Source of the DNA: Pseudomonas sp. Irchel s3h17
Lineage (GTDB): Bacteria; Pseudomonadota; Gammaproteobacteria; Pseudomonadales; Pseudomonadaceae
Assembly: GCF_900187505.1 (NCBI RefSeq)
Contig: NZ_FYDL01000008.1
Span: 1-64,000, forward strand
Reading direction: 5' to 3'
Length of the DNA: 64,000 bases
Positions 26,724-38,284 of this stretch are shown in pieces. The position numbers and the translations under genes are program-made. Below the pieces are notes generated by a model. That model worked only from the letters and a program-made list of their open reading frames with translations, was not told the origin of the DNA and did not search any database. Position 1 is the first letter of the stretch; each line of letters starts with the position of its first letter.

Positions 26724-27308
26724 TCAGGCCTTCTGGCTGTGCAGGTTTTTCATCGCGCGGTTCCATTCACCGGCGAAGATATCCGGCAGCACGCCGAGGG
26801 CAAAGTCGATGCTGGCATCGAGTTTTTCCTGTTCGGCGCGAGGCGCGCGACCCAGGACAAAGTTTGAAACCATACTGGCAACGCCTGGGTGGCCAATACC
26901 GAGCCGCAAGCGATAGAAGGTATTCTGGTTGCCCAGTTGCGCGATGATGTCGCGCAACCCGTTGTGACCGCCATGCCCGCCGCCCTGTTTGAGCTTGGCA
27001 ACGCCGGGAGGCAGGTCGAGTTCGTCATGCGCCACGAGTATTTCCTCCGGCTTGATGCGGAAGAAACCGGCAAGCGCCGCTACGGCCTGGCCGCTACGGT
27101 TCATGTAGGTCGTGGGAATCAGCAGGCGAACATCCTGACCCTGATGCGAGAAGCGTCCGGTCAGGCCGAAATATTTGCGATCGGCCACAAGGTTCACACC
27201 TTGTGCGTGCGCGATGCGCTCAACAAAAAGGGCCCCTGCGTTATGCCGGGTCTGTTCGTATTCGGCGCCTGGATTTCCCAGGCCAACGATCAGTTTGATG
27301 GCAGTCAC
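26724..27308 (-). CDS. pth: Peptidyl-tRNA hydrolase
   Basis: A 194-residue Pth that releases peptides from prematurely dissociated peptidyl-tRNA. The catalytic His is in [10 protein letters not shown] near residue 22. The family motifs GLGNPG (residues 7-12), YMNRSG and [12 protein letters not shown] are all present. The start is a GTG at 27308, with AAGGG eight bases upstream. An in-frame upstream ATG-like extension carries no conserved residues. Order rplY-pth-ychF on the minus strand is the usual arrangement. Confidence 0.96.
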   Translation of the reverse strand: MTAIKLIVGLGNPGAEYEQTRHNAGALFVERIAHAQGVNLVADRKYFGLTGRFSHQGQDVRLLIPTTYMNRSGQAVAALAGFFRIKPEEILVAHDELDLPPGVAKLKQGGGHGGHNGLRDIIAQLGNQNTFYRLRLGIGHPGVASMVSNFVLGRAPRAEQEKLDASIDFALGVLPDIFAGEWNRAMKNLHSQKA

Positions 27309-27477
27309 GTCAGGGGCCCTTCTATGGAGTGGTGGATAACATCGCAGCAATAGGTGTGTGCGGCGAAAGTGGACGAAAAGTGCTCATTTACCATGATGTA
27401 AACTCCGCGTTCCCGCCCGCTTTCTCGCTACGTTCCAGTCCGCGATGTTACTTGATCACTCCGGCGTACAGAGTGAA

Positions 27478-28077
27478 TTACTCTGCAGCGCCTTCTGCAG
27501 CTTCTGGAGCAACACGTGGAGCGTGAACGTTGGCAACAGCCAGGTCGTTACCGTGAGCCAGAGCAACAAATTCAACGCCTTTAGGGGCCTTGATGTTGGA
27601 CAGGTGAACGATCGAACCGATTTCGGCGTCAGCCAGGTCGACTTCGATGAACTCAGGCAGGTCTTTTGGCAGGCAGGAAACTTCGATTTCCGAAGCAACG
27701 TGCGAGATTTCGCCGCCTTTCTTGACCGGAGCAGCTTCGTTGATGAAGTGCACTGGAACGATAGCGGTCAGTTTCTGGCCCGCTACAACGCGTACGAAGT
27801 CAGCGTGCATCACGTGGCCTTTGGCCGGGTGACGTTGCAGGGCTTTGATCACGACGTTTTGCTTGGTGCCACCAATGTTCAGCTCGATGATGTGGCTGTA
27901 AGCCGCTTCGTTTTCGAGCAGTTTGGCAACTTCTTTAGCCAGCATGCTGATGGATTCAGGGGCTTTTTCGCCACCGTAAACTACAGCTGGAACCAGGCTT
28001 GCGAGACGACGCAGGCGGCGGCTCGCACCTTTCCCCAGGTCGGAACGCGCTTCAGCATTCAGAGTAAAATCGTTCAT
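27478..28077 (-). CDS. rplY: Ribosomal protein bL25, long (Ctc) form
   Basis: A 199-residue 5S-rRNA-binding protein. An N-terminal L25 domain ([21 protein letters not shown] at the start) is followed by the C-terminal TL5/Ctc extension (about 95-185), ending in an Ala/Glu-rich tail. GGAG lies before the ATG at 28077. Ctc-type L25 is often stress-related. The spacer to pth is 170 bases and contains only a weak hairpin at 27453-27471. Confidence 0.95.
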   Translation of the reverse strand: MNDFTLNAEARSDLGKGASRRLRRLASLVPAVVYGGEKAPESISMLAKEVAKLLENEAAYSHIIELNIGGTKQNVVIKALQRHPAKGHVMHADFVRVVAGQKLTAIVPVHFINEAAPVKKGGEISHVASEIEVSCLPKDLPEFIEVDLADAEIGSIVHLSNIKAPKGVEFVALAHGNDLAVANVHAPRVAPEAAEGAAE

Positions 28078-28142
28078 GTTGTATCTCCAAAATAACCACA
28101 TTCGCCCCAGCGTTTGCGACCAGCGCTAAAGGCGATATGGGC

Positions 28143-28186
28143 AAAAAAGCCCCGCCCCGACAGGAATGCCGGGGCGGGGCGCTTTT
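28143..28186 (-). terminator. Terminator of prs
   Basis: A very GC-rich 11-bp stem (GCCCCGCCCCG and complement) with a 10-base loop. On the minus strand it ends in a six-T run. It separates prs from rplY. Confidence 0.9.
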
Positions 28187-28218
28187 CGTCATTGAGATGT
28201 GTCCGAAGGGCAGGGCCC

Positions 28219-29160
28219 TTAGCGGAACATCGCGCTGATCGATTCTTCGTTGCTGATGCGGCGAACCGCTTCGGCAACAACCGGTGCGATATCCAGTTGA
28301 CGGATACGTGCACAGGCTTGTGCTGCTGCGGACAGCGGGATGGTGTTGGTCACCACCAGCTCGTCCAGCACGGAATTTTCAATGTTCTCGATCGCCCGAC
28401 CCGACAGCACAGGGTGTGTGCAGTAGGCAAAGACCTTGGCAGCGCCATGCTCTTTCAAGGCTTTAGCCGCGTGGCACAGGGTGCCGGCGGTATCGACCAT
28501 GTCGTCAACCAGGATACAGGTACGCCCTTCGACATCACCGATGATATGCATCACTTCAGAGTGATTGGCTTTCTCACGGCGCTTGTCGATGATCCCGAGA
28601 TCCACGCCCAGGGACTTGGCAACGGCACGTGCACGCACGACGCCACCAATGTCCGGGGACACGATCATCAGGTTTTCGAAGCGTTGGTCTTCGATGTCAT
28701 CCACCAATACAGGGGAGCCGTAGATGTTATCTACCGGAATATCGAAGAAGCCCTGGATCTGGTCAGCATGCAGATCAACCGTGAGAACACGATCGATGCC
28801 GACGACGGTAAGCATGTCAGCGACGACTTTCGCGCTGATAGCCACACGTGCGGAACGCGGACGGCGATCCTGTCGGGCATAACCAAAGTAGGGGATCACC
28901 GCAGTGATTCGAGTGGCTGAGGAGCGACGGAAGGCATCAGCCATCACGACGAGTTCCATCAGGTTATCGTTGGTCGGAGCGCAAGTCGGCTGAATAATGA
29001 AGACATCTTTACCGCGGACGTTTTCATTGATCTCGGCTGTAATTTCGCCGTCGGAGAATTTACCGACAGAGATGTCACCGAGAGGGATATGCAGCTGACG
29101 TACGACACGTCGAGCCAGATCGGGGTTGGCGTTCCCCGTAAAGACCATCATCTTGGACAC
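28219..29160 (-). CDS. prs: Ribose-phosphate pyrophosphokinase
   Basis: A 313-residue PRPP synthase making the precursor of nucleotides, histidine and tryptophan. [18 protein letters not shown] near residue 130 is the family signature. [14 protein letters not shown] near residue 218 is the PRPP/ribose-phosphate loop. The start is a GTG at 29160 giving [12 protein letters not shown], the length expected for pseudomonads. A tRNA-Gln gene and ispE lie directly upstream on the same strand. Confidence 0.97.
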   Translation of the reverse strand: MSKMMVFTGNANPDLARRVVRQLHIPLGDISVGKFSDGEITAEINENVRGKDVFIIQPTCAPTNDNLMELVVMADAFRRSSATRITAVIPYFGYARQDRRPRSARVAISAKVVADMLTVVGIDRVLTVDLHADQIQGFFDIPVDNIYGSPVLVDDIEDQRFENLMIVSPDIGGVVRARAVAKSLGVDLGIIDKRREKANHSEVMHIIGDVEGRTCILVDDMVDTAGTLCHAAKALKEHGAAKVFAYCTHPVLSGRAIENIENSVLDELVVTNTIPLSAAAQACARIRQLDIAPVVAEAVRRISNEESISAMFR

Positions 29161-29207
29161 GCGCAGTACCTGAAGGCTGAGGGTATACCTGGATGAGTAT
29201 AGGAAAA

Positions 29208-29282
29208 TGGCAGGGGCGGCTGGATTCGAACCAACGCATGGCAGGATCAAAACCTGCTGCCTTACCGCTTGGCGACGCCCCT
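29208..29282 (-). tRNA. tRNA-Gln (TTG)
   Basis: A 75-base cloverleaf with acceptor stem AGGGGCG/CGCCCCT, anticodon loop TTTTGAT (anticodon TTG), T loop TTCGAAT and an encoded CCA. It stands between prs and ispE, the same place as in other pseudomonads, and may be processed from the ispE-prs transcript. Confidence 0.95.
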
Positions 29283-29319
29283 GTATCTGTTGCAACGAGT
29301 ACCCAGTACTCGATTCCTT

Positions 29320-30171
29320 TTAGAGCAGACCTTGTAGCTTGCGATGCAACATCGAAACGTTGCTTCCTTTTGCTACAAACCCTGTAAGGGTCTCTGTGAG
29401 AAGGGCCGAGACTTTATCAGCTTCAGCTTTGCTTGGGAAGCCCCCAAACACACAACTTCCAGTTCCGGTGAGTTTTGCTTCGGTAAATTTACCTAACAAA
29501 TCCAAAGCGTTACGTACTTCTGGATAACGCCTTGTGACCACCGGCAAGCAGTCATTTCGACTGTTTCCCTTGGGAACGGGGCGCACTTTAATGGGAGATG
29601 AGTTACGTGTCAACAATGGATCTGAAAAAATTTCTGCTGTACTTACAGATACTTGCGGTACGAGCACGACATACCATGGCTCGGCAGGGTCTACAGGGGT
29701 GAGCTTTTCTCCCACGCCCTCGGCGAAAGCCGCGTGGCCACGCACGAAAACCGGGACGTCCGCGCCCAGTGTCAGGCCCAGGGCGGCCAGGCGATCTTCA
29801 TCCCAACCCAGTTGCCAGAGATGGTTGAGGCCCAGCAGGGTGGTGGCGGCATTCGAACTGCCACCGCCGATTCCACCCCCCATGGGCAGGATTTTTTCGA
29901 TCCAGATATCAACGCCCAGCGAACAACCGGATTGCTCCTGGATTTTCCTGGCGGCCCTGACGATCAGATTGCTGTCATGGGGGACGCCTTCGAATTCGGT
30001 GTGCAGGTGAATGACGCCGTCATCGCGCACCGCAAAGGTGATTTCGTCGCCGTAGTCGAGAAATTGAAACAGCGTCTGCAGTTCGTGATAACCGTCTTCA
30101 CGGCGACCGAGAATATGCAGCATCAAATTGAGTTTTGCCGGCGAAGGCAGCGTCAGGCGATGTGCAGGCAT
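29320..30171 (-). CDS. ispE: 4-diphosphocytidyl-2-C-methyl-D-erythritol kinase
   Basis: A 283-residue GHMP kinase of the non-mevalonate isoprenoid pathway that phosphorylates CDP-methylerythritol. [21 protein letters not shown] is the substrate-binding N-terminus. The ATP loop [15 protein letters not shown] is near residue 96, and [10 protein letters not shown] is the third GHMP motif. It begins one base after the lolB stop, so the two are co-translated. The pairing is conserved across gammaproteobacteria. Confidence 0.96.
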   Translation of the reverse strand: MPAHRLTLPSPAKLNLMLHILGRREDGYHELQTLFQFLDYGDEITFAVRDDGVIHLHTEFEGVPHDSNLIVRAARKIQEQSGCSLGVDIWIEKILPMGGGIGGGSSNAATTLLGLNHLWQLGWDEDRLAALGLTLGADVPVFVRGHAAFAEGVGEKLTPVDPAEPWYVVLVPQVSVSTAEIFSDPLLTRNSSPIKVRPVPKGNSRNDCLPVVTRRYPEVRNALDLLGKFTEAKLTGTGSCVFGGFPSKAEADKVSALLTETLTGFVAKGSNVSMLHRKLQGLL

Positions 30172-30172
30172 G

Positions 30173-30790
30173 TCATTGGCCCAACTTGCGAGGTTGCCAG
30201 GCCTTGATCACCAGCGTGACATCAAGGTCGCGGCCGTGCAGTTTGATCCGCTCGGGCAGCCAGTAACCGTTTTGCTGTGTATAGGCGGTGTATTCGACCT
30301 TCCAGCCGTCTTGCTCAAGGCTGGCCAGGCGGCTGTTGGCATCCAGCGACAAGCGGCTTTTGCTGCTCGGCGCCGGGAGTCCGCGAACCCACCAGGCCAG
30401 ATTGGACACCGGCAGCTTCCAGCCCATCTGTTCTTCGAGCAGGGCGTCCGGGCTTGGCGCGGTGTAGCGACCCTGGTTGGCAACTTCCAGCGTGACGTCG
30501 CCGGGGCGACCGGTCAGGCGGGCTGCGCCACGACCCAGAGGGCCGGAGAGGCGGATATCGTAGTAATCCTGGCGCTGCAGCCAGAACAGGGTGCCGCTAC
30601 CCGAGTCTTTCGGGGCGCGAATGCCGATCTTGCCGTCGATCTGCCAGCCATCGAGGGCTGTCAGTTGCTGTTTTTGCACGCGCCATTGCGCGGGGTTGCC
30701 TTGACCCTCGAGGGATTCACGGGCACCAAAACCCGCACAGCCGGCGAGCAGGGCGATGAAGCTGAAAACGATAACGTGGCGCAAAAACAT
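30173..30790 (-). CDS. lolB: Outer-membrane lipoprotein insertion protein LolB
   Basis: A 205-residue lipoprotein that receives lipoproteins from LolA and inserts them in the outer membrane. The lipobox LLAGC ends at Cys18, and the +2 Ala favours outer-membrane sorting. [25 protein letters not shown] and the Trp-rich middle match LolB. It lies 4 bases downstream of the TPR gene and 1 base upstream of ispE, forming a tight operon. Confidence 0.93.
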   Translation of the reverse strand: MFLRHVIVFSFIALLAGCAGFGARESLEGQGNPAQWRVQKQQLTALDGWQIDGKIGIRAPKDSGSGTLFWLQRQDYYDIRLSGPLGRGAARLTGRPGDVTLEVANQGRYTAPSPDALLEEQMGWKLPVSNLAWWVRGLPAPSSKSRLSLDANSRLASLEQDGWKVEYTAYTQQNGYWLPERIKLHGRDLDVTLVIKAWQPRKLGQ

Positions 30791-30794
30791 GATG

Positions 30795-32519
30795 TTAAAG
30801 GGTCTCGGATCCGGTCAGGCGCTTGATGGTGCTGCGCAGGATGGGGCTGTCAGGCTGTTCCTTGAGGAACTTGGCCCAGATTTTTCTGGCTTCGCGTTGT
30901 TGGCCCTTGGCCCACAGGACTTCGCCCAGGTGCGCGGCGACTTCCTGGTCGGGGAAGCGTTCCAGGGCCTGGCGCAAATAGCGCTCGGCGTCATCGAGAT
31001 TGCCCAGGCGGAAATTCACCCAGCCGAGGCTGTCGAGAACTGCCGGGTCTTCCGGGCTCAATTGATGGGCTTTTTCGATCAGGGACTTGGCTTCGGCGTA
31101 GCGGGTCGTGCGATCGGACAGGGTATAACCCAGGGCGTTGAGTGCCATGGCGTTGTCCGGGTCGCGCTTGATGATCTGTCGCAGGTCTTTTTCCATCTGC
31201 GCCAGGTCATTGCGTTTTTCCGCCTGCATGGCCCGGGTGTACAGCAGGTTCAGGTCATCCGGGTACTGCTTCAAGGCTTTGTCGAGGATGGCCCAGGCAC
31301 GGTCTTCGTGTTTATTGGCGGACAGGGTTTCGACTTCGATCAGGTACAGCTGGATCGCATAGTCCGGTTCTTCATCGCGCTCTTTCGCCAGGCGGGCCTG
31401 GGCTTCGGCGGTACGCCCGTTGTCCATCAGGATGTCGGCCTGGCGCAACTGGGCCGGCAGGTAATCGGCGCCCGGGGCAACCTGGCCATACTCGATCAGG
31501 GCACCTTGGGGGTCATTGCGCTCTTCGGCGATGCGCCCCAGGTTAAGGTGCGCGGAGTCGACGTGGCTGTCCCGGGCAATCAGGTCTTCCAGGTAGCCCT
31601 TGGCTTCTTCCCAGGCCTTGGCTTCCAGGCAAACGAGTGCCAGGGAGTAACGCAGTTCGTCGTCTTCCGGGTACTGCTGGACCAGGCTTGAAAACTCGGT
31701 TTTCGCGTCGTCCATGCGGTCCTGCTCAACCAGCAGGCGAGCATAGGTCAGGCGCAGGCGTTTGTCGTCCGGGTACTTGCGAATGCTTTTTTTCAGCAGC
31801 GGCAGCGACTCATCGCCACGATTGAGGCTTTGCAGCAAGCGTGCGCGCAGGAGGATCGGCGCTATTTCGCCTTCTTCCGGTGGATGGTTTTCCAACAGGG
31901 TCAGTGCGCCCTGGGAGTCACCGTCCTGCTGCAGCAGCAAGGCCTTGCCGAAAATCAGCTGACCGTTGTTCGGGTGACGCTGCAACAAACGGTCGAAACT
32001 TTTCATCAGGCCGTTGCGGGTGTCCTGGTCGGTATCGGCTGCCGACAGGGCAAGGAAGTCGAAATGGGTATCGCCCTTGCCTTGCAGGACCTTCTCCATA
32101 TAGACCATGGAGTCGTCATAACGCCCACTGCGCGCCAGTTGTATGGCGGCGGCGCGTTGTGCCTCGAGGTCGTTCGGGGCGTTTTTCGCCCAGATCAGTG
32201 CGCTGTCGAGCGCGGCCTGGTCGGCGCCCAGGTACTCGGCGATGCGAAAGGCGCGCTCGGAGATGCCAGGATCCTGGGTATTGATGGCCTGGGTCACGTA
32301 GTTGTCCAGGGCAATGTCGTAGCGATTGCGCTGACCGGCCAGTTCGGCACTCAACAGGCTGAAGATAGTGTCTTCGCTGAACGAGCTGTAGACCTTGGGC
32401 TTTTCAGGGGCTGGAGTGCTGCCTTCAACCGGCGGCGTACCGTCCGTCGAAACGGGTGCCAAGGCCTGGCAGCCGCTTAGGAAGACAAAAGCGAGGAGCA
32501 ACGCGGAAGATCTATTCAT
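30795..32519 (-). CDS. TPR-repeat lipoprotein
   Basis: A 574-residue protein with a lipobox (FVFLSGC, Cys17) followed by an extended array of tetratricopeptide repeats over about residues 70-560. Clear repeats include the stretch [20 protein letters not shown] and [16 protein letters not shown] arrays are protein-interaction scaffolds. As the first gene of the operon with lolB and ispE, it may help outer-membrane assembly, but that is inference. This position corresponds to PA4667. Confidence 0.85.
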   Translation of the reverse strand: MNRSSALLLAFVFLSGCQALAPVSTDGTPPVEGSTPAPEKPKVYSSFSEDTIFSLLSAELAGQRNRYDIALDNYVTQAINTQDPGISERAFRIAEYLGADQAALDSALIWAKNAPNDLEAQRAAAIQLARSGRYDDSMVYMEKVLQGKGDTHFDFLALSAADTDQDTRNGLMKSFDRLLQRHPNNGQLIFGKALLLQQDGDSQGALTLLENHPPEEGEIAPILLRARLLQSLNRGDESLPLLKKSIRKYPDDKRLRLTYARLLVEQDRMDDAKTEFSSLVQQYPEDDELRYSLALVCLEAKAWEEAKGYLEDLIARDSHVDSAHLNLGRIAEERNDPQGALIEYGQVAPGADYLPAQLRQADILMDNGRTAEAQARLAKERDEEPDYAIQLYLIEVETLSANKHEDRAWAILDKALKQYPDDLNLLYTRAMQAEKRNDLAQMEKDLRQIIKRDPDNAMALNALGYTLSDRTTRYAEAKSLIEKAHQLSPEDPAVLDSLGWVNFRLGNLDDAERYLRQALERFPDQEVAAHLGEVLWAKGQQREARKIWAKFLKEQPDSPILRSTIKRLTGSETL

Positions 32520-32605
32520 ATAGGAAGAGGACGACTAACCTGCGGTCGGATCATCATGACACAAGCCTTCGGCCAAACATAACCGGGGCGCTCTTAATCT
32601 CTTTA

Positions 32606-32705
32606 TGTAGGAGCGAGCTTGCTCGCGATGGTCGTCAACGATGAAGCGGACACCCTGAATAAGCGTGATGCCCTTGAGTTTTTCGCGAGCAAGCTCGCTC
32701 CTACA
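32606..32705. repeat. REPIN, GTAGGAGCGAGC type
   Basis: Two inverted copies of TGTAGGAGCGAGCTTGCTCG stand 52 bases apart (32606-32629 and 32682-32705). Each is itself a short palindrome. This is the REP-doublet layout dispersed by RAYT transposases in Pseudomonas. It lies between the divergent TPR and hemA genes. Confidence 0.9.
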
Positions 32706-32812
32706 GGGGGCCTTTAAAGACACAAGGCATTAGGACAATAGTCAACGGTGGTTGTTCTGAGTCTGGCGAAGTAGGACAATTGTCGGCTTCTCGACATCAT
32801 CAGCGACCTTGA

Positions 32813-34102
32813 ATGGCCTTCCTTGCACTTGGTATTAACCACAAGACTGCTTCCGTAGACGTCCGCGAGCGCGTGGCGTTTACTCCGGAACAGCTGGTTG
32901 AGGCCCTGCAGCAGCTCTGCCGACTCACCGACAGCCGCGAAGCTGCGATCCTCTCCACCTGCAATCGCAGCGAACTCTATATAGAACAGGATCATCTTTC
33001 GGCGGATGGGGTGCTGCGCTGGTTGGCCGATTACCATCATTTAAGCCTCGATGAGCTGCGCGCGAGTGCTTATGTGCATGAAGAGGATGCGGCAGTTCGT
33101 CACATGATGCGGGTCGCCTCCGGGCTCGACTCGCTGGTGCTGGGCGAGCCACAGATTCTCGGCCAGATGAAATCGGCCTATGCCGTGGCGCGCGAAGCCG
33201 GCACCATCGGCCCGCTGCTGGGGCGTTTGTTCCAGGCGACCTTCAACGCCGCCAAGCAAGTGCGCACCGACACCGCGATCGGTGAAAACCCGGTGTCCGT
33301 GGCGTTTGCCGCGGTCAGCCTGGCCAAACAGATCTTCAGCGACCTGCAGCGCAGCCAGGCGTTGCTGATCGGCGCTGGCGAGACCATTACCCTGGTCGCC
33401 CGCCATTTGCATGAGCTGGGGGTGAAGCGGATCGTCGTCGCCAACCGGACCCTGGAGCGCGCAAGCCTCCTTGCTGAGCAGTTTGGTGCCCACGCTGTGT
33501 TGCTCTCGGACATCCCGGCGGAGCTGGTGCGCAGCGATATCGTGATCAGCTCCACGGCCAGCCAATTGCCGATCCTGGGCAAGGGCGCGGTGGAAAGCGC
33601 CTTGAAATTGCGCAAGCACAAACCGATTTTCATGGTGGATATCGCCGTACCTCGGGATATCGAGCCGGAAGTGGGCGAGCTGGACGACGTCTATCTGTAT
33701 AGCGTCGACGATCTCCACGAAGTGGTTGCCGAGAACCTCAAGAGCCGCCAGGGTGCAGCCCAGGCGGCGGAAGAGATGGTGTCCATTGGCGCCGACGATT
33801 TCATGGTTCGCCTGCGTGAGCTGGCGGCGGTCGACGTCCTCAAAGCCTATCGTCAACAGAGCGAACGCCTGCGTGACGAAGAGCTGCTAAAGGCCCAGCG
33901 CATGCTCGCCAACGGCAGCAGTGCCGAGGATGTGCTGGTGCAACTGGCCCGAGGCCTGACCAACAAACTGCTGCACGCCCCAAGCGTGCAGTTGAAAAAG
34001 CTGACTGCCGAAGGCCGCCTCGATGCGTTGGCCATGGCCCAGGAACTCTTTGCCCTCGGTGAGGGCGCGTCGGATAGCTCTTCGGATAAAAAAACGCAAT
34101 GA
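32813..34102 (+). CDS. hemA: Glutamyl-tRNA reductase
   Basis: A 429-residue enzyme converting glutamyl-tRNA to glutamate-1-semialdehyde, the first step of tetrapyrrole synthesis. The catalytic Cys50 is in [20 protein letters not shown] near residue 110 and the NADPH-binding [13 protein letters not shown] near residue 185 follow. A C-terminal dimerisation helix starts at about 330. No strong Shine-Dalgarno precedes the start. The stop overlaps prfA in an ATGA. It opens the hemA-prfA-prmC-moeB-murI operon. Confidence 0.97.
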   Translation: MAFLALGINHKTASVDVRERVAFTPEQLVEALQQLCRLTDSREAAILSTCNRSELYIEQDHLSADGVLRWLADYHHLSLDELRASAYVHEEDAAVRHMMRVASGLDSLVLGEPQILGQMKSAYAVAREAGTIGPLLGRLFQATFNAAKQVRTDTAIGENPVSVAFAAVSLAKQIFSDLQRSQALLIGAGETITLVARHLHELGVKRIVVANRTLERASLLAEQFGAHAVLLSDIPAELVRSDIVISSTASQLPILGKGAVESALKLRKHKPIFMVDIAVPRDIEPEVGELDDVYLYSVDDLHEVVAENLKSRQGAAQAAEEMVSIGADDFMVRLRELAAVDVLKAYRQQSERLRDEELLKAQRMLANGSSAEDVLVQLARGLTNKLLHAPSVQLKKLTAEGRLDALAMAQELFALGEGASDSSSDKKTQ

Positions 34103-35181
34103 AAGCGTCACTGCTCAATAAGCTGGACATCCTCCAGGACCGCTTCGAGGAACTGACCGCCTTGCTCGGCGATGGCGAAGTCATTTCCGATCAGAACAAG
34201 TTCCGTACCTACTCCAAGGAGTACGCGGAAGTCGAGCCGATTGTCGCCACCTATAAGCAGCTGCTCAAAGTACAGGACGACCTTGAGGGCGCTCAGGCGC
34301 TGCTCAAGGACAGCGATCCGGACATGCGCGAAATGGCCGTGGAAGAAGTCCGCGAAGCCAAGGAGCAACTGATCGAACTCGAAGCCAGCCTGCAACGCAT
34401 GCTGCTGCCCAAGGACCCGAACGACGGACGCAACGTGTTCCTGGAGATCCGCGCCGGCACCGGCGGTGACGAGGCGGCGATCTTCTCCGGCGACCTGTTC
34501 CGCATGTATTCGCGTTACGCCGAACGACGTGGCTGGCGGGTCGAGATTCTCTCGGAAAACGAAGGCGAACACGGTGGCTATAAAGAAGTCATTGCACGCG
34601 TCGAAGGCGACAACGTCTACGGCAAGCTGAAGTTCGAATCCGGCGCGCACCGCGTGCAACGGGTTCCGGCCACTGAATCCCAGGGCCGTATCCACACTTC
34701 GGCCTGCACCGTGGCGGTATTGCCGGAGCCTGACGAGCAGGAAGCGATCGAGATCAATCCATCGGACTTGCGCGTCGACACGTATCGGTCCTCCGGTGCC
34801 GGTGGCCAGCACGTCAACAAGACCGACTCGGCCATCCGGATTACCCACTTGCCGTCGGGCATCGTGGTCGAATGCCAGGAAGAGCGCTCCCAGCACAAGA
34901 ACCGGGCACGGGCGATGTCCTGGCTGTCGGCCAAGCTCAACGATCAGCAAACCAGCGCCGCGGCCAATGCCATTGCCAGTGAGCGCAAGTTGTTGGTGGG
35001 CTCCGGTGATCGCTCCGAGCGGATCCGCACCTACAACTTTGCCCAGGGCCGGGTCACGGACCACCGGGTCAACCTGACGTTGTATTCCCTTGATGAAATC
35101 CTTGCCGGTGGCATTGATGCCGTGATCGAGCCGTTACTGGCCGAGTATCAGGCTGACCAACTGGCAGCGATAGGTGAGTAA
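34099..35181 (+). CDS. prfA: Peptide chain release factor 1
   Basis: A 360-residue class I release factor. The catalytic GGQ is in [17 protein letters not shown] near residue 233. The RF1 stop-codon tripeptide PAT is in [15 protein letters not shown] near residue 188. It starts in an ATGA overlap with hemA and ends directly before prmC, whose product methylates the GGQ glutamine. Confidence 0.97.
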   Translation: MKASLLNKLDILQDRFEELTALLGDGEVISDQNKFRTYSKEYAEVEPIVATYKQLLKVQDDLEGAQALLKDSDPDMREMAVEEVREAKEQLIELEASLQRMLLPKDPNDGRNVFLEIRAGTGGDEAAIFSGDLFRMYSRYAERRGWRVEILSENEGEHGGYKEVIARVEGDNVYGKLKFESGAHRVQRVPATESQGRIHTSACTVAVLPEPDEQEAIEINPSDLRVDTYRSSGAGGQHVNKTDSAIRITHLPSGIVVECQEERSQHKNRARAMSWLSAKLNDQQTSAAANAIASERKLLVGSGDRSERIRTYNFAQGRVTDHRVNLTLYSLDEILAGGIDAVIEPLLAEYQADQLAAIGE

Positions 35182-36012
35182 ATGACCATCATTGCCAGTT
35201 TGTTACGCGCCGCCGACCTGCCTGACTCGCCGACCGCGCGTCTGGATGCCGAGCTGCTGCTGGCCGCGGCCTTGGGCAAGTCCCGCAGCTTCCTGCACAC
35301 CTGGCCCGAGCGCATTGTTCCCAGCGAAGCCGCGCTGGTCTTTGCCGAGTACCTGCAGCGTCGTCGCTCCGGCGAGCCGGTGGCCTATATCCTCGGCCAG
35401 CAGGGTTTCTGGAAGCTGGACCTGGAAGTGGCACCGCACACGCTGATCCCGCGTCCGGACACCGAATTGCTGGTGGAAACCGCGCTGGACCTGTTGCCCG
35501 CGACACCGGCCAAGGTACTCGACCTGGGCACCGGCAGTGGCGCGATTGCCCTGGCGCTGGCCAGCGAGCGGCCGGCCTGGCAGGTCACGGCCGTGGACCG
35601 GGTCCTCGAAGCCGTGGCCCTGGCCGAGCGCAATCGCCAGCGTCTGCACCTGAGCAATGTCAGTGTGCTCAGCAGTCACTGGTTCAGCGCGTTGAAAGAG
35701 CATCGCTACACGCTGATTATCAGCAACCCGCCTTATATTGCCGCTGCCGACCCGCACCTGGCGGTCGGGGACGTGCGTTTTGAGCCGGCCAGTGCGCTGG
35801 TGGCCGGCGCTGACGGCCTTGATGACTTGCGCTTGATCGTTGACCAGGCACCGCAGCATCTGGAAGCCGGAGGCTGGTTGATGCTCGAGCACGGCTACGA
35901 TCAGGCCGACGCCGTGCGCGATCTGTTGCTGAGCCAGGGCTTTGAAGAGGTCCACAGCCGCAAGGACCTCGGCGGCCATGAACGTATCAGTCTGGGGCGT
36001 CTACCGTGCTGA
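35182..36012 (+). CDS. prmC: Release factor glutamine methyltransferase
   Basis: A 276-residue methyltransferase modifying the GGQ glutamine of release factors. The S-adenosylmethionine motif is DLGTGSGAIALALA near residue 113. The NPPY substrate motif is near residue 183. The ATG directly follows the prfA stop, and the stop overlaps the GTG of moeB. Confidence 0.96.
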   Translation: MTIIASLLRAADLPDSPTARLDAELLLAAALGKSRSFLHTWPERIVPSEAALVFAEYLQRRRSGEPVAYILGQQGFWKLDLEVAPHTLIPRPDTELLVETALDLLPATPAKVLDLGTGSGAIALALASERPAWQVTAVDRVLEAVALAERNRQRLHLSNVSVLSSHWFSALKEHRYTLIISNPPYIAAADPHLAVGDVRFEPASALVAGADGLDDLRLIVDQAPQHLEAGGWLMLEHGYDQADAVRDLLLSQGFEEVHSRKDLGGHERISLGRLPC

Positions 36013-36761
36013 ATGATCAGGAGCTGTTGCGCTATAGCCGGCAGATTCTGTTGCAACACGTCGACATCGACGGTCAATTGCGACTCAAGCAGAGCCGCGT
36101 GCTGATCATCGGCCTCGGTGGGCTGGGGGCGCCGGTCGCGCTGTACCTGGCGGCGGCCGGGGTTGGCCAGTTGCATCTGGCGGACTTCGACACGGTCGAC
36201 CTGACCAACCTGCAACGCCAGATCATTCATGACACCGACAGCGTCGGCCTGAGCAAGGTCGACTCGGCCATGGGTCGTCTGAAGGCGATCAACCCCGAGA
36301 TCCAGTTGATCCCCCATCGCGCTGCGCTGGATGAAGACTCACTGGCCGCCGCGGTATCGGCGGTCGACCTGGTGCTCGACTGCTCCGACAACTTTTCCAC
36401 CCGTGAGGCGGTGAATGCGGCCTGCGTGGCGGCCCGCATACCCCTGGTCAGTGGCGCGGCCATTCGCCTGGAAGGCCAGCTGTCGGTGTTTGACCCGCGT
36501 CGTGCCGACAGCCCGTGTTATCACTGTTTGTACGGACACGGCAGCGAAGCCGAGCTGACCTGCAGCGAGGCGGGTGTGATCGGCCCGTTGGTGGGGCTGG
36601 TGGGCAGCCTGCAAGCGCTTGAGGCGCTGAAGCTGCTGGTGGGGTTCGGTGAGCCGCTGGTTGGGCGCTTGTTGTTGATCGATGCCTTGGGCACCCGCTT
36701 CCGCGAACTGCGGGTCAAGCGTGATCCAGGTTGCAGTGTGTGTGGGGGCAAGCATGCGTGA
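36006..36761 (+). CDS. moeB: MoeB/ThiF-family adenylyltransferase
   Basis: A 251-residue E1-like enzyme that adenylates a ubiquitin-like sulfur carrier (MoaD or ThiS). [13 protein letters not shown] near residue 36 is the nucleotide loop. [18 protein letters not shown] includes the adenylation Arg. Four zinc cysteines occur as CYHC near residue 172 and CSVC near residue 244. The start is a GTG overlapping the prmC stop, and the end overlaps murI by 8 bases. Whether it serves molybdopterin or thiamine cannot be decided here. Confidence 0.93.
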   Translation: MLNDQELLRYSRQILLQHVDIDGQLRLKQSRVLIIGLGGLGAPVALYLAAAGVGQLHLADFDTVDLTNLQRQIIHDTDSVGLSKVDSAMGRLKAINPEIQLIPHRAALDEDSLAAAVSAVDLVLDCSDNFSTREAVNAACVAARIPLVSGAAIRLEGQLSVFDPRRADSPCYHCLYGHGSEAELTCSEAGVIGPLVGLVGSLQALEALKLLVGFGEPLVGRLLLIDALGTRFRELRVKRDPGCSVCGGKHA

Positions 36762-37545
36762 AGCGCCTATCGGCGTATTCGATTCCGGCGTCGGTGGGTT
36801 GTCGGTGCTGGCGGAAATCCAGCGACTGCTGCCCAATGAATCACTGCTGTACGTCGGTGATTGCGGGAACATTCCCTACGGCGAGAAAACCCCGGAGTTC
36901 ATTCGCCAGCGTTGCAGCGTAATGGCCGATTTTTTTGTGGCGCAGGGCGCCAAGGCGATCGTCGTGGCGTGCAACACGGCCACTGTGGCGGGTGTCGCGG
37001 ATCTACGCCGTGATTACCCGCACTGGCCAATCGTTGGCATGGAGCCAGCGGTCAAGCCGGCAGCGGCGGCGACCCGCAGTGGCGTGGTCGGTGTGCTGGC
37101 CACTACCGGCACCTTGCAGAGTGCCAAGTTCGCGGCCTTGCTCGACCGTTTCGCGACCGATGTCCAGGTCGTCACTCAACCTTGCCCTGGCCTGGTGGAC
37201 TTGATTGAAGCGGGGGACCTGCACAGCCCGGCATTGCGCGCTCTGCTGGGCGGTTACCTCGAACCCTTGTTGGCGGCCGGCTGCGACACCATTATTCTCG
37301 GCTGCACCCATTACCCCTTTCTCAAGCCGTTGCTCAGGCAACTGATTCCGACCGACATCAGCCTGATCGATACCGGTGCCGCGGTGGCCCGACAGCTCCA
37401 GCGCTTGCTGGCCGAACGCGAACTGCTGGCCGAGGGGCCGGCGAGCCCTGCGCAGTTCTGGACCAGTGGCAGCGCGCAGCACTTTGGAAATATCTTGCCG
37501 ATACTCTGGAATAACGCCGGGGTTGTGCGAAGCTTCAGCCTGTAG
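36754..37545 (+). CDS. murI: Glutamate racemase
   Basis: A 263-residue racemase supplying D-glutamate for peptidoglycan. The two catalytic cysteines are C73 in ACNTAT and the Cys of GCTHYPF near residue 184. DSGVGGLSV at residues 10-18 is the substrate loop. The ATG at 36754 overlaps the end of moeB. It is the last gene of the hemA operon. Confidence 0.96.
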   Translation: MREAPIGVFDSGVGGLSVLAEIQRLLPNESLLYVGDCGNIPYGEKTPEFIRQRCSVMADFFVAQGAKAIVVACNTATVAGVADLRRDYPHWPIVGMEPAVKPAAAATRSGVVGVLATTGTLQSAKFAALLDRFATDVQVVTQPCPGLVDLIEAGDLHSPALRALLGGYLEPLLAAGCDTIILGCTHYPFLKPLLRQLIPTDISLIDTGAAVARQLQRLLAERELLAEGPASPAQFWTSGSAQHFGNILPILWNNAGVVRSFSL

Positions 37546-37660
37546 GTCGTTGTCAGGAAGCGATTCAATCGGGCCGAACGTTCACGCGAAGGCTTCATTC
37601 TATTGCAGCGACTACCAAGCCAAAAAAACTACAAAAACGCTCGCGAAAAGGATGTTTCTG

Positions 37661-38188
37661 ATGAAGCGACTGAAGCGACTGTTCTGCCTGGCTGCGATTG
37701 CAGCCGCACTTTTGGGGCAAAGCTATGGCGCGCAAGCAGCCGGTGTGGAGTTCGCGGTGGGTGAGACCAGCGAATCGACCATGGTCTACCGCCTGGGTAT
37801 GCAATTCGATTGGGACAAGAGCTGGTTGCAGAGTGACATCGGCCGCGTGACCGGTTACTGGAGCGGGGCCTACACCTTCTGGGATGGCGACGAGACATCG
37901 AGCAATCATAGCCTGTCGTTCTCGCCTGTATTCGTTTATGAATTCTCCGGGGAAAACATCAAGCCTTACCTGGAAGCCGGGATTGGCGTGGCGGCGTTTG
38001 TTCATACGGAAGTGGAAGACAACCAGCTCGGATCGTCTTTTCAGTTCGAAGACCGCTTTGGCTTCGGCCTGCGCTTTACCGGCGGACACGAGGTCGGGTT
38101 TCGCGCCATTCATTACTCCAACGGCGGCATCAGCCACCCGAACGACGGTGTCGAGAATTACTCGTTGCACTACACGATGCCGCTGTAG
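37661..38188 (+). CDS. pagL: Lipid A 3-O-deacylase PagL
   Basis: A 175-residue outer-membrane beta-barrel enzyme that removes the 3-O acyl chain of lipid A. A signal peptide ends near AQAAG (about residue 27). The catalytic triad is visible as H151, S153 and E165 (HYSNGG...NDGVENY). The H-x-S and S+12-E spacing equals that of P. aeruginosa PagL. The product ends in an aromatic-rich strand (YSLHYTMPL) without the usual terminal Phe. Of two close ATGs the one at 37661 has AAGG at better spacing. Confidence 0.93.
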   Translation: MKRLKRLFCLAAIAAALLGQSYGAQAAGVEFAVGETSESTMVYRLGMQFDWDKSWLQSDIGRVTGYWSGAYTFWDGDETSSNHSLSFSPVFVYEFSGENIKPYLEAGIGVAAFVHTEVEDNQLGSSFQFEDRFGFGLRFTGGHEVGFRAIHYSNGGISHPNDGVENYSLHYTMPL

Positions 38189-38284
38189 GCGGCAAAGGTT
38201 TCTCCATCGCGTTGGTGAAATGGTTGTCGCGGGCAATGATGGCCTGGCTTGGGTGCAAGCACGGGCATACAACTAGGTGCCGGC

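Noticed and set aside
27453..27471. Hairpin CACTC/GAGTG after rplY as a terminator
   Set aside because: Only five base pairs and no T-run; not convincing.
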